A DNA stretch of 64,000 bases from Hypomesus transpacificus (lineage: Eukaryota > Chordata > Actinopteri > Osmeriformes > Osmeridae): positions 2,116,856 through 2,180,855 of the forward strand of contig NW_025813938.1 in assembly GCF_021917145.1 (NCBI RefSeq). Reading direction: 5' to 3'. A model generated the notes under the pieces. That model did not search any database. It was not told the origin of the DNA and saw only the letters and a list, made by a program, of their open reading frames with translations. Within the stretch, counting starts at the first letter, position 1. Each line of letters begins with the position of its first letter. The position numbers and the translations under genes are program-made. This document shows, one piece after another, positions 20,685-52,090 of the stretch.

Positions 20685-23600
20685 GTGAGACAATGTACTG
20701 ACTATACTCGTTTGTCAGCTACTTCGTTAAGTTTTAGCTTGCTTGCTGGCAATGGACTGCGTCAATGTAAGTGAGAAAAGGGAGTTGCTTTGACGGGCTG
20801 CTAGCCTAACTGTCATGCTAGGCTAACGACGTTAGCTGTTACACACTCACTAGCTAGCTTCTTAGGCTAGCGTTGGCGGTGTCAGTAGTCTAGCTGTAAC
20901 ATCATTGCACGGACAATGTCACGTCAATTTGTCATTTTAATAATTTGTGGAATCTCGGAGAAAACACAAACAGCTAGCTAGGTGGCCCTCACTTACGCAA
21001 TCATTATAGTTAATGAGCAAGCAGGGTGGTGTTATAAACAGAGTTAGACTGGCAACCCTAGGACGGCTGTAGCTGGCTGATGTAAGCTTGGCAGGGAGCT
21101 AACGCGTAGCTTAAGTAACGTTATTCTGACACCGGTTCCAACCCTAGTGGTATTACAGGTGTGGCGACGGGCCGGTGACATTGGGAGCGAATGTTTCTGA
21201 ACTTCATGTAATCGTTACAGTAGTGATGAAACACCACACTACCGAGCGCTAGCTAAATAAGACTTTCACGTAAGTTCAAGAAAGTAAGGCACAGGTATCA
21301 AGCTAGCTAGTTCCGTACCATATGTAATTGAGCTAGCAGAGCTAGCTAGCAATGGACAGCATTGATTTGGACTTTGCTAGCCTGCTACCTATATTAAAAC
21401 GAAAGCTAAGATTCTGGGCATGCTAATTTGTGTATCAGTGTTAGTTAAGGTAGAGTATTGCCAACATGTATTTATTCTTACGGCAGTAAGATAGCCAAAG
21501 TTTTGTTGTTGTTGAAACTATCAGTTATTTAAGTGGGTTTCCAGTTGCGTTGGTTGGCCTTACGATATCCAGATGTGCCACCTCATCAGCTGCACAGGAA
21601 TAATCAGATGACACGTAGGGGCTGTGCCATCTGTCTAACTTGGATCACTTTACCTAGTACAAAACCAACTTATTGTTAACCAATTTCACCTTTTTTTTTT
21701 TTACACGATTTGTTTGTTTTTTACTATTCCTGTAGCTAAAAGAGTTGTATTAAGCAATATTGTGTTGCAACTTGCTTGATTGGCTCTGTACTTTGCTTGG
21801 TGCAGGAATGATGCATCAGAGGCACCGATGCGCCTGTCACATACCCATAGACTTGATTTGTGTGTTAAGTCTCCATGCAGCTTGTCTTTTGTTTCTTAGC
21901 CGGGGAATGGGGGAAGTATCCTTCCTTTCTGTCTCTTAATGGGCTTTTTGTGCTTCCACACACCTCCTGCCGGCAGTGCTACGGGGGCTGGAATGACCCC
22001 AGCAGATGTGTCCTGCAAAGGGGGAAAACTGGAGCATGGCCTGGCATAGTGCAAGCTGATTGATACAGAAGTATTTGTTTACACAGACAAACGGAGACTG
22101 CTTGTGCCTTCACCGTGCACCGGTCTGCTGTTGCTGTTGTGATTATAGCTAGTCTGTTGTAGTGGTCTATCCGTATTGCCAGTGTAAGCGACGGTAAATT
22201 ATGTCAGTTGAAGGAAGTAGCTTAAGAGTGTTTGTTTTGAAGCCAAACTGGAAACTTATCACTTTGCACGGCTACTTACACCACTGATGTCAGCAAAATA
22301 GTATCCGATTGCTATCTGCTGATTCAGTAAAATATCTAATCTTATTTATTTGGCCTTACCAATAGAAGTTAATTCGATTTATTTGTTGAAAGAAATTATC
22401 AGTCTGCAGAGTTATACACAATAACCTATTTTCCTATGTCCATGCCTCAGTGCAGTGTGATGTTGCTGTGCGAGGCTTTCACATGGCTGAGCCAGATACA
22501 CCAAGCTGTCACTACAGGAATCATGCGGGAAGTCAATGATCTCTGTTGTGGCCACTCAAAATGGGATTTAGGTATTTTGTAGCAGACACTCTCTTCCCCT
22601 TCAACCACATTATGAATGTCATTGTTTAGCTCAGAGTTTTGTTTTAAACATATTTGTCCATGGAACTAAAGTGGTTCCCTTTTATAAGGGTCTGGCACCA
22701 AATCTGATGCTGCAACCTATCTGAAATGAATTCAAGGACAAAGTGAGGGGTGTTTCGGATTGTAGAAGTGAATTTCTTAAACCTGGATGAATTGATAGAA
22801 CATTGACGTTTTGGCTTCTTTCCTAGAAGCAGATTAGTGAGTCAGGAGTGAAGGATTACCAGTGATGCAGGGGGAAACATCGACTGCATAAGTGGATGTT
22901 TTTGATCTGACCACACCAGCACACATCATAAGACTGAAACACACCCAACTTCTCACCAGATTAAGATTCTGTGAAACACTTATTGGTTTCAGCCCGAAGT
23001 GCTACAAGACGTAACCTGAAATAAGTAATGGCCCAACCCAAATGGGGACATTGTGAATGGGCTGTCCCTCTACAGTATCTTGTGCTTAGAAGATATCAAT
23101 TATTAGCCTCGTGTTTTCCCCTGAGGGCTTGTGCTGGAGTACTGAGAGGAAACTGGGTCACTGGCTACTGACCACTTCTCTCCGTACAGGAAGAAACTCC
23201 TTGGGTGTGTGTGTGTTCCAGCTTCTTTTGGTTAACTGGGCTCAGGACATGGTAGGAATGACAGGTATGTGTCCATGACACTGTGCTGCAAAGTCCATAT
23301 TGGACTGACTCCTCCTTTGCAGTTTAATACTAGGCTGTGCGTAGGGAGAATGGAAGGGAGCTAGTTTGTTAAATGTTTACACTGAAAGCGGTCATTGCTA
23401 ACTCTAGTTTTGACACAGTGTTAGGAAAGGTGTGCAGTGACTTTTCTCTGTACGGTGTAGTGTTAGTTTTAGTGTTGCCATAGCTCCAGTTTTAGTTTGA
23501 CCTCAAGGGTGAACTAGTAACGTGATATGGAGAGATAATCGTTGCTCTCGTCTGTATTCCTCACCTGTTGTTTTCCAGAGATATTGGAGAACATTGAAGG

Positions 23601-24495
23601 ACCTAAACAGGATGCATTTCACGTCTCATTTCAATCTTATTTCATATCTCGCAAGATGGCATTCATGTTGTTATCTTACGTGTAACCTAAGCCATGTTGT
23701 ATCCAGAAGTCTTTAGACGGCAGGAGCACTCAAAGGCATCTCAGGATTATGCAAGGTCAGGCTGCGAATAACCTGCAGACCCTAAAGATAATCTCAGTGT
23801 ACATTAGGCAGGCTGGTAATGGGTGTAATCCTTTGCATTCAACCATAATCCCTGTTTTGGTTCAGTGTACTGTACAAATCACCTATCTGACAGTAGACTA
23901 CATGTCATGGCTGGAGGCAGGTTTATGTTCTACTGTTATTGCTTTTCATTTAGTCCACTATTCCTATTGTATAGCTCTCAACGCACATGGAAAAAGCAGA
24001 TTAAGAACATTTAAATAGAGTTTGAATGTGTTTATTCTATGAGCCTTACAAACACAGTGACACTTGTTTGGTGTGGAATGGCTTGTGACAGTGTATAAAT
24101 AGTACTAGAATGTGGTGGCTCCGTTAGGGGAGCAGAGCTTGTTGTCATAACAGATTGCTGCTTTATATGAAAACAAGTAACGTTTTGAATGATGAGCAGG
24201 CGCCACAAACCCAATATTAACCAGCCATTTAGCTATGATCTATGTAGTCATGTGTTTCTGATGCAACTTGTATAATGATGGCTTTTGAAAAGAATTGGTT
24301 GAGAGGTCTGTAGAAATTGTCATTCTATAACAGAATGTGAGCCTTAATGCAGAGTGACAGTGAGGATGTTGTATTCGGCAACTTTAAATGTGGTGTGCTG
24401 CAGTGCTAGTGGATAACACTGTCGTTATTCTACCATGACATGCAATTTGGACCTATATTTAAAACCCTTTTTTTTCCCCATATCTTTTCTTACAG
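20685..24495 (+). other. clip1: clip1 intron 1 (3.8 kb)
   Basis: The first 750 bp are dense in GCTAGC/GCTAGG/GCTAAC motifs. I see no genes, RNA genes or clear mobile elements in the rest. Confidence 0.5.
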
Positions 24496-24693
24496 GGTCA
24501 TTTTGAGGTGTGCTTCCTTTTTTCTTTCCCTTCCCCCCTTTTCTGTTTTTCTTTGTTCTTTTCACTGGTGCCGTGAGGAACACTTCCACGTGGTCATCCC
24601 AGCTGAGCTTGGCCCAGCCACCATCCATGGTTCGTGGTCAGCAGACACCCACCGATGACCTTTTGGATCTTTAATGCCACATAGCGAACAATC

Positions 24694-44268
<19,575 letters not shown>

Positions 44269-45150
44269 AGCCTTTCGGCGCACGCCATCTTTCAAACAAT
44301 CTCTCCTTTTGCACATTTCTCAAACGTTGAGGTGCTCGTGGGGTTCTTTGCTACACTGTACGTGTGTGTGTGTGTCTGTGTCTTTCTTGCCCAAGCCCTT
44401 AAAGCCAGGGCTGTACAGCGCTGTTCCTGGATGATCTGTATTGTGGGGTTCCACTGTAACCCTCTAAATTATTTGCAATATCTAGCTGGTTAATAAGCTG
44501 AATTAGGTGGGAAGGGAAAACCTACAAGTGGGTGGCTCTTCAAAAACCGGGTTGGAAAGCTTTGCCTATTGCCCTGAAAGGAGTCTGTTGACTTGAATAT
44601 CATCAAACACGCTATGTTTATAAGGGCGAGGATTTATACAGATTGCTAATAATAACAATAATAATAAAAAAAGGTTTTCTTCCGGGCTTGTAAAATACTT
44701 TTGTAAAAGAAATCCATGGTTCGTGATGCTTTCATGAGTTTGTGCAAAAGATGGGTTATCATAGTTTATTTTTTTACGCTTCGAAAAAATACTTAATACT
44801 TTTTAAACGGTTGCCTTGTCAGTCAGTCAGTGTGTCAGAGTGATAACTGTGTGGTGGAAACTATAAGCATGAGGGACTCTGTTGGCCTCTGATTGGAGCA
44901 GTGGATCCCAGAACCAGGTTAGACTGAGAGCAAGGCATTGTGGGTCAACAGGATGGGAATCAAAGAAGAGGCTGCTAGACGAACCTAAAGCACTGCACAC
45001 ACTTTATTCCTCAAATCCTCGGTTCATTATCAAAAGCCTTTTCCAGAAACTTGGTTTGAATGGTCATTTTTAAGAAGATACAACGCTTATCGGTTTTGAA
45101 TGTTGAATACTGTGTCTAAAAACAATAAATGAAATTTATGAGTAATTTGA
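44269..45150 (+). other. clip1: clip1 3'UTR with poly(A) signal
   Basis: Runs from the stop codon TGA (44266-44268) to AATAAA at 45124-45129. It converges with lrrc43, whose own AATAAA (minus strand, 45163-45158) lies within 35 bp, so the two transcripts probably overlap at their ends. Confidence 0.7.
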
Positions 45151-45193
45151 AAGACTGTTTATTTCCCCCTGTACCTTTTTAGTTTTTCTGGTT

Positions 45194-48100
45194 TCAGCCT
45201 GTGAGGACTAGGTTGTGTAGTGGCTGTTGGGCGTCTGAAGTGGACAGCCATTTCTCCAGCTGCACCGTGAACTCCACAGACATGGGCTCAGGCTGGTTGG
45301 AAACAGCGTCTTCTGCGTGCACGTCCATCTCACTTTCCTTACGTCCTTTCCCCTTACCTACCGAACGGCAGTTATGACTGTTTAACCGTTAGCCTCACGT
45401 GCTACCGACACTACTGGGAGTTATGTTGGGTTACGCGTGACCTCTGACCTTTAGGGGCTGTAGCGCTCTTCTGGTCTGCGGCCTTTCCTTTCTTCTCCTC
45501 CTTCTTCTTCTCGTCTTTGGTTTTCTTACTCGACTCCTGGTGAGAAACGTACAGCACTGCTTCACGTTCTGCTGCTGTGGGCTGTACATGCTAAATGTTC
45601 CAAGTTTCAGGTTAATTTGCTCATTTGTAAACTACAAGTACAGCTATATTGGAATTATAGATCCTGGCTCCTCTCTATAGTTTTCTAGTGGTCTGTACTG
45701 ATCCTATGAATAAAATAAACCCCTAATCCCATGCCAGCTCAACATTCTTAGCAACATTTCATAAAGTAAATCAGAATCAGAAAGGGATTTATTCACCATG
45801 AAAGTTTGCACAGACAAGGAATTTGCTTTGGCAGGAGGGTGCATACAATAAACATATAGGAATCTTAAATTTAGATATATGGTCTAACTATACTAAGGAT
45901 ACATAAACTAGTATAAATAAAGATGGACTACCTATGCCTAGATATAACTACAACGTTTTACGTTTCGAGGGTGCGCCGCAGGAGCGTAGATCTACCTTCT
46001 CTCTTGAAGCCGTGGTCCTCACCCCGTGTTCTGTTTGCTGCACCCCCAGGTCACACAGGACCGTGACCCTGTGACCCCCCATGGAGAGGTCCTGGAGGGG
46101 TACGTGGACCGAGCCCAGAGCCCTCCGGATCGGAGCGTCTGGGATCAGGTCCGCCGTCGACTCCTTCTTCTTCTTGTCTTTCGATTTTGGCACGGAGCCG
46201 GTTTTGCTTACGGGGCCTACACACTGTGAAAGAAACAAAAACAGGCCGATCCGTCACACACTTTTTTTACACACATTTTGAAATCTTTCGAACTTTTTTT
46301 CGAATATATATTTTCATTCGTAGAAAAAAGTGTGAAACTTCTTGTCACTAATATTTTTCAACCTTTAGATTAAAAAATATTTTATTAGAAAATATTTATT
46401 GTAACCTTTAAAAAGTCTCTATAAATATCTCTGTATTTAGATGTTTACATAATATATTTAGACTGAAATATACAAGAGTAACACATGATTGAGTAATCTC
46501 ACATCTTTGCCCCCTTTCTTGTCTGGGTTGGGTTTGGGTCCTGGGATAAGGTTTAGGTCTGGGGCAGGCCAAGATAGGACCTGGAAAAAATAAAATTAAA
46601 TCACAACCGGACTTCCTGTTAGTCTTTCTGCTTCTTTCTCCACACAGCAGCTCTGGTTCAGCTCTAACCTTCTCCTCCTCGACGGTCAGAGACAGGCCTC
46701 CAAGGAGGAAGCTCTTTAGCAGGCCCAGGTCGGCAACACCGTGGACGCCAGTGTGGCAGAAGTCCATGGTCTCTGCCCACACCAGCTTCGGTGTGCTGTG
46801 TTTTACCACTGGTGGAAAATAAACAAACATGGAGTAGAGTTAGAAAGGTGAGAATGGAAACATACACAAACGATTACACACAAACACTCACAAAATAATA
46901 GAAATGTGAATCGTTAATCAGAGAGACACCGATTAGAAGTGGATTACCACTGTGGGAACGACGGTGAGGATTCCCCGCGCTTCCTGTGGTGCTGATGACA
47001 TGATCTGGCTTCGGAGCATCTGGTCTCTCCTCTGCAGAGCCTGGTGCTGCGTCCGCTAGCGAAGCACCCTCCACGCTCACCTGCTGCCCCACACCGTGAA
47101 CGCCACACAACCACCCGCCACAATCACATCACCTCAAGGACAAATCCTGCTGAGAATGTCGCCGTTGAGGAGGACCACGTGTAAATAAATAAACTTGGAA
47201 GGGTTACCTGGACGTCAGCAGCGGAGGGCTGTCGGTTGAGAAACTCGTAGTTGACAGAGTAGGTGTAAGTGACGACAGGAAACTCGGGCGCGTTGTCACA
47301 CTGACCAATCAGTGGATCAGGAACACCCCTCATTTTACCCACAGTTACCATGACAACCGCCTGGTCCAATATCATGTCTGCAAACAGAGCAAGGCCACGA
47401 CCAGGACATGTTCTTACTCCAGAACAGCCCACCTCAGCAAAACGTCACCAGGCAAAAAAGCAACGGTAATCTTTATCAAAGATGCAGATGGCGCTACTAG
47501 CTGCTGTGTGTTTAAACGTTCAAAAGTCAAGTGGTGTCAAGTGGTGATATGAGGTGTTATCATGTTCGAACAAATCTTCAAAAGTCAAGTGGTGTATTGG
47601 ACGATAATGAACCAGCTCTGCCTGTTCCCTGCCAGTCTGACCTCTGACCTCTCATGTTTGCCAGGCCTCTGAAGCGATGACGATCGTCAGGCGTGACCCT
47701 GGCAGCGTCCAGGTACAGCAGCCGGGGAAGGCTGTCCAAGGTGAACCCTGGGAAGGAGGGGGTCAGGGTGAGGGGGTTTCCCTGCAGGACCAGGGTCCTC
47801 AGGCAGGGCAGGGTGGCCAGGGCCTCCACCATGATACGATGTCCCTGGAAGTCAGACCAGCTGAGGTCCAGAGAGACCAGCTGTGGCCTGAGGCGGGGGG
47901 GAGAGGAGATGGGGGGGGGGGTATGGGGGAGAGGAGATGGGGGGGGGGTATGGGGGAGAGGAGATGGGGGGGGGGGGTATGGGGGAGAGGAGATGGGGGG
48001 GGGTGGACAGAGAGTCTAGGCTGAGCACCACACTGACGAGAGACAGAGTCATTCTAGACATTGAGTTTGTTGCGATGGAGGATGTTCCTTCATCAACCAT

Positions 48101-49956
48101 CTGTTGGTTTTTAGGACTTGTAATGTACTTATTATTATCTGCACAGGCCTGTCCCTGTTTGGTTTTTAGCCTGGAGAAAAGTTTGATACAAACAAAAACC
48201 TTACATCGTGCAGATTACTACTAAACTGTGACACACCACGTTAAACTGCTCAAGAGAGCCACAGGTGCATCTCTACATCTGCTTGTCCCTGAAAACATTT
48301 ACATTTAGTCATTTAGCAGTCGCTCTTATCCAGAGTACAGGGACATTCTCCCCGAGGCAAGTAGGGTGAAGTGCCTTGCCCAAGGACACATCATTTTGCA
48401 CGGCTGGGAATCAAACCGGCAACCTTCTGATTAATAGCCCGACTCCCTAACTGCTCAGCCATCTGAACCCAACGGAATGCGCTTCGCTTCCCCCAGCCTG
48501 TGACACGAGCACTGACCAGAACGCCCCGGTGAGGAGCTGGACGTCTGCAGGGGAGCCCAGCCGGTTGGCGCCCAGACCCAGGTGCTGCAAGCTGGGCCGC
48601 GGATGGCAGCTTAGCCCCTTCAGGTCAGACACCTGGTTGGAATACAGCTCCAACACCTACCAAACAAACACACAATGCCTTCAAGGAAAGACTAAAGTTT
48701 TTTTGGCTGGCACGTAACAATGATGTTGGAACACAATGGAGGTGATTTTGATCGGAATTTAACTCTGAAACTTTCCAAATCACAGACTGAGGTTTTTGGT
48801 CGATTCTGTTAAGAGTCAGTGATTCCACAAGATAAGCTTCTGATTATTGCGAATATAGCTCCACCTCTGGTGTAAGCAGTGTGTCTGACTCAGAGTGACT
48901 CACTCTGAGGGCGGAGGGAAGACTGCCGCTATGCAGATCAGAGATACTGTTAGCACTCAGCACCAGCTCTCTCAAACTGGAGAACCGTAAAAGGTCTTCG
49001 TCGACCACGGACACCTGGTCCACACAAACAAAGTTGCATAAAAAAACATACAAACCATACAAACACAAGTGTCTGTATGGTTACAAATAGAATATATACG
49101 TTAATAACAAACTGTACTTTACATAGTTAGATTGGAATCATTCTATCTCTTTGCGATTGACTTCAATCGCAGTCAATTACGATTCACTGTTCCCACACTC
49201 TGACCACTGAAATACTTTTTTTTAACTCCTCGATCTTCTGCTGTACTTTCTAGAAAACACTGTTTGGACGTCAATTTGGATGAAAAAATCCACTGAGTCA
49301 ATGAAATGTCATGTAACCCAAGGCTGGGGGAGACACACAGATTGGGGAGTCCCCGATCCAGGCCTACTACTTTTACTCACACCTTTATCCACGATCCTCA
49401 GGGTGATGAAGTGTGTGTGGACGGTGTCATCAGGACGACCTTCAGGCCCTCCCACACACAGCTCCCTCAGGGTGGACACCTGGGGGCTCCAGGACCCCTC
49501 CTGTCGCCATGGAGACATGGGACAGGTCAGGAGGTCCCGGAGGCTTTCCTTCTCCTCCTTCTCTGCACCGTCTCTCCCTTCGTCCTCTTCCGCATATCCC
49601 CAGTTCCTCTCCTCGTGTTTGTTACCGGTGGATTTAGTCTGAACACAAGAAGCAGCTTACGTTCAAAAAGGGACATCTTGACAGTTTGAATTCCATTTAC
49701 TTAACAATAACTGCCAATGACTGAATGGATAACTTGTAAAGGTAAAGCTAGCATGCTGGAAAAGTCTATGGATTGATGGTAGCATTCTCCATCAGGTGGA
49801 CCAGTGGTAGTTTTGTTACATTATACATATAAATCTGTGTTATACATGTACAATAGTTTGTGAACTCACCCAGGTACCACACCCACATGGGAAGTCTTTC
49901 AGACAGAGGCTGCGAATCTGTTTGTCCAACACGGATGACAGGGTCACAGTGGCCAT
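45194..49956 (-). CDS. lrrc43: Leucine-rich repeat-containing protein 43
   Basis: Twelve exons in gene order: 49870-49956, 49381-49638, 48904-49014, 48517-48656, 47649-47887, 47208-47377, 46948-47080, 46669-46808, 46503-46580, 46023-46223, 45449-45536, 45194-45357; 602 aa in frame (human about 656). The N-terminal IRSLCLKDFPCG matches the family. Exons 3-5 hold the LRRs (LRELVLSANSISDL; VLELYSNQVSDLKGL; LVSLDLSWSDFQG; LRTLVLQGNPLTL). Exon 6 carries VVTYTYSVNYEFL, exons 8-9 MDFCHTGVHG and LTVEEEKVLSWP. Lysine-rich segments follow (KSKDKKKKE; KDEKKKEEKKGK), and the C-terminus has VEFTVQLEKW. The molecular role is not established to my knowledge; LRR proteins of this type are often cilium-associated, which is only a family-level guess. 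The acceptor of exon 5 abuts a pyrimidine minisatellite. Confidence 0.95.
47889..48005. repeat. G-rich minisatellite at the lrrc43 exon 5 acceptor
   Basis: About four units of GGGGGAGAGGAGATGGGGGG-type sequence (roughly 27 bp) begin directly next to the acceptor AG at 47889-47888. On the gene's strand the array is almost pure pyrimidine and supplies the polypyrimidine tract. Confidence 0.9.
48297..48470 (-). repeat. tRNA-derived SINE (family A), slightly shortened
   Basis: Same body as the other copies, with a deletion around GAGTACAGGGAC. It lies in lrrc43 intron 4, close to exon 4. Confidence 0.8.
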
Positions 49957-51109
49957 GGACAGGATCAGGGCTGGAGGAACTCTACAGGCCTAACTGGCTC
50001 GTCTGTTCCGTGGCTTGTTTACAATCGAGGGGTTGTTAGACGTTGCTTGGCGACCGTTGGTAGAACCACTGGTCTACATTACACGACTACAGAGCTTCAA
50101 TAAAACACGAGGGAATGTATTCTACGTTATTTATTCAGTGTCAACCTTACAACTATCTAATCAAATAAAGTCAATAAAATAATGTCATGATATCTTTGCT
50201 TCTTAAAAAAAAAATATTGGCAACATATGTTGTTTAGCATTGTTTTTAGATGTGTTATACTGTTGAAATAGTTACACATAAGTTTGTAGAGTTCTAATTA
50301 ACCCCTGCTTTGGACTGTCCATGTGTTTTGTGAAGGAACCCCATTACTCACCCTGGTCAGTCCAATAAGCAGGGGAAAAAACACTAATTATTCAATGACT
50401 AATTTCTTTATTTTTGTAATGACAATTATGACCAATTCTGATGAAAAATGAAAAACTGTGGCAATGTTATTATGTCACCTTTACATTGTGACCTTATCCG
50501 ATCCATAGCTCATGCAAACATCTCTTGTAGTCAGAAAAATTGGTTATGAACAAAAGTTTATGTGGAATGATGTTTCGATTTGCTGTATTCAACATAATCA
50601 ACATCTTCTTTGTAGAAATAATTCTGTATTTATGTTGTTTTATGTTATTGTCTGAAGTAGAAAAACCCAAATACAGTTCACCTTTCTATCGTGATTACAT
50701 TATCCTGTCAACAGTGGCTCTCATAACTTCTGTTAATCAAAGCCTGACATCTTGATAATGACACTATCAAATTAAAATGTATTTACATCCCTTTTTACAA
50801 GCAATGTCACAGAGGGCTTTACATACGCCCATAAAACTGCCCCTTAACCAACCTAAACCCTCAGGGAAAACAAGGAAAAAGAGAAAAAATTGAAGAAACC
50901 TTGGGAGGAGAAATTCAGTGAGGGATGTAAATGTACTATTTTAAGCGTTCATCTCTTGAAATGACAGTTTACTTTCCAGTCAACTAGATTTCATCATCCA
51001 TTAGACGCATTTAGGAATTTACTGATTATTATCTTACAGGCTTCATAAATATGCACCAAAGAGAGGTTGAGATTAGAACGCATCAAGCTGATCAGTTGAA
51101 TCTTTTGAA
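49957..51109. promoter_or_regulatory. Divergent region between lrrc43 and the cytokine gene
   Basis: It separates the lrrc43 start codon from the cytokine start codon. A TATA-like CATAAATAT lies at 51044-51052, about 60 bp before the cytokine ATG, consistent with an inducible promoter. A dispersed repeat-like segment occupies about 50795-50932. No coding sequence was recognised. Confidence 0.5.
50795..50932. repeat. Probable dispersed repeat
   Basis: The stretch from CAATGTCACAGAGGGCTTT through CTAAACCCTCAGGGAAAAC to CTTGGGAGGAGAAATTCAG resembles a repeat I recall as common in teleost genomes. There is no second copy in the window, so this rests on memory. Confidence 0.4.
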
Positions 51110-51936
51110 ATGAAGCTCATCGGTAAGCATAGTAGTACTCTGTGTGTGATCTGTTAGACAAAAATGCCTAAGTGTGTCTTTATCCAGATCTTTTACATTT
51201 CAACTCGTCTTTTTTATGTGTATATCTTGCCAGATAATATATAAATGCCTTTTTTGTTTTACCTTTGTTTGATACGTTAATTTGATAATGATCTTGTGTG
51301 CTCCCACAGCAGTGATTATGCTACCCTTGTTCATCGCACAAGTTAAAGGTGCTCCGCTTGAAACCCCAACTCATACCCTGATTGAACGTGTTAACGGAAT
51401 ACTAAAACACTTTGTAAGTAACACATTTTTTTTATCATTATTTCTGTCAGTTTAGGGTAAACATTCCTAACTGGAATCTTAATGGGAGAGGGTTTTGCTA
51501 CAACGGATTGCTGTCACTCACTAAAACAAAATATGGTCCAACAGGAAATAATTGACCTTTTTTCTGTCTTTTCCCTTTCCACCAGAGGAACATCATGGAG
51601 GGGGCTCCTTCTCTGATCCCTGAGTTTGACTATCTGAAGATGCTTGAACCTGGTCAAAACGAAACGTTCACCTGTCATCATCTTTCCAATTTCAGCTGTT
51701 ACATGACAAAAGTGGTAGAGCTGGAGAGCCTAGAAGGCATGTTGCCGGATGACTTCATGGAAATAAATCAAGAGATTAGAGACATGATCGAAATGGAGGA
51801 ATTAAGATGCCACAACAACCAACAAGAAACATGCCAACTTCCATTTAATGACAACCCTACTGAAGCCTTAATATTTATTCAAAATCTCCTCAAGGGCCTT
51901 GTCAAATGTCTGGAAAAAATATTTGAAATGTACTAG
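51110..51936 (+). CDS. Small secreted helical cytokine in the IL31 position (candidate IL-31-like)
   Basis: Three exons, 51110-51122, 51310-51413 and 51586-51936, encode 155 aa. An 18-residue signal peptide (MKLIAVIMLPLFIAQVKG) precedes a mature chain of about 137 aa. Four amphipathic helical stretches are visible (near residues 25-45, 77-90, 94-112, 130-155), the layout of a short-chain four-helix cytokine. Cysteines are at 69, 77, 114, 122 and 147; N-glycosylation sites at N64 and N74. Introns are phase 1 then phase 0, and exon 2 has a tandem CAGCAG acceptor, so Ala5 may be optional. The gene lies between lrrc43 and mlxip, opposite in strand to both, exactly as human IL31 does, and IL31 also has three exons. 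Direct sequence similarity is weak, so other type I cytokines (IL-2/15/21 or IL-3/5/CSF2 types) remain possible. The cytokine assignment is firm; orthology to IL31 is inferred. Confidence 0.85.
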
Positions 51937-52090
51937 ACAGCTTTATTTTATTTTTTATTTATTTTCAATCCATTTTAATTTAAGTATTTATAAAACAGAT
52001 TATGTATCTATTTATTGGTGAAATATTCTATTTTTAATTATTTATAAACATTTGTTAAATTAAACATAAAAATATCTCAATGTATTGGTG
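51937..52090 (+). promoter_or_regulatory. AU-rich element cluster in the cytokine 3'UTR
   Basis: At least four ATTTA pentamers (within 51955-51963 as TTATTTATT, and at 51986-51990, 52010-52014 and 52040-52044) lie in an A/T-rich 3'UTR. Such clusters mark short-lived cytokine mRNAs. A canonical AATAAA is not obvious. Confidence 0.8.
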
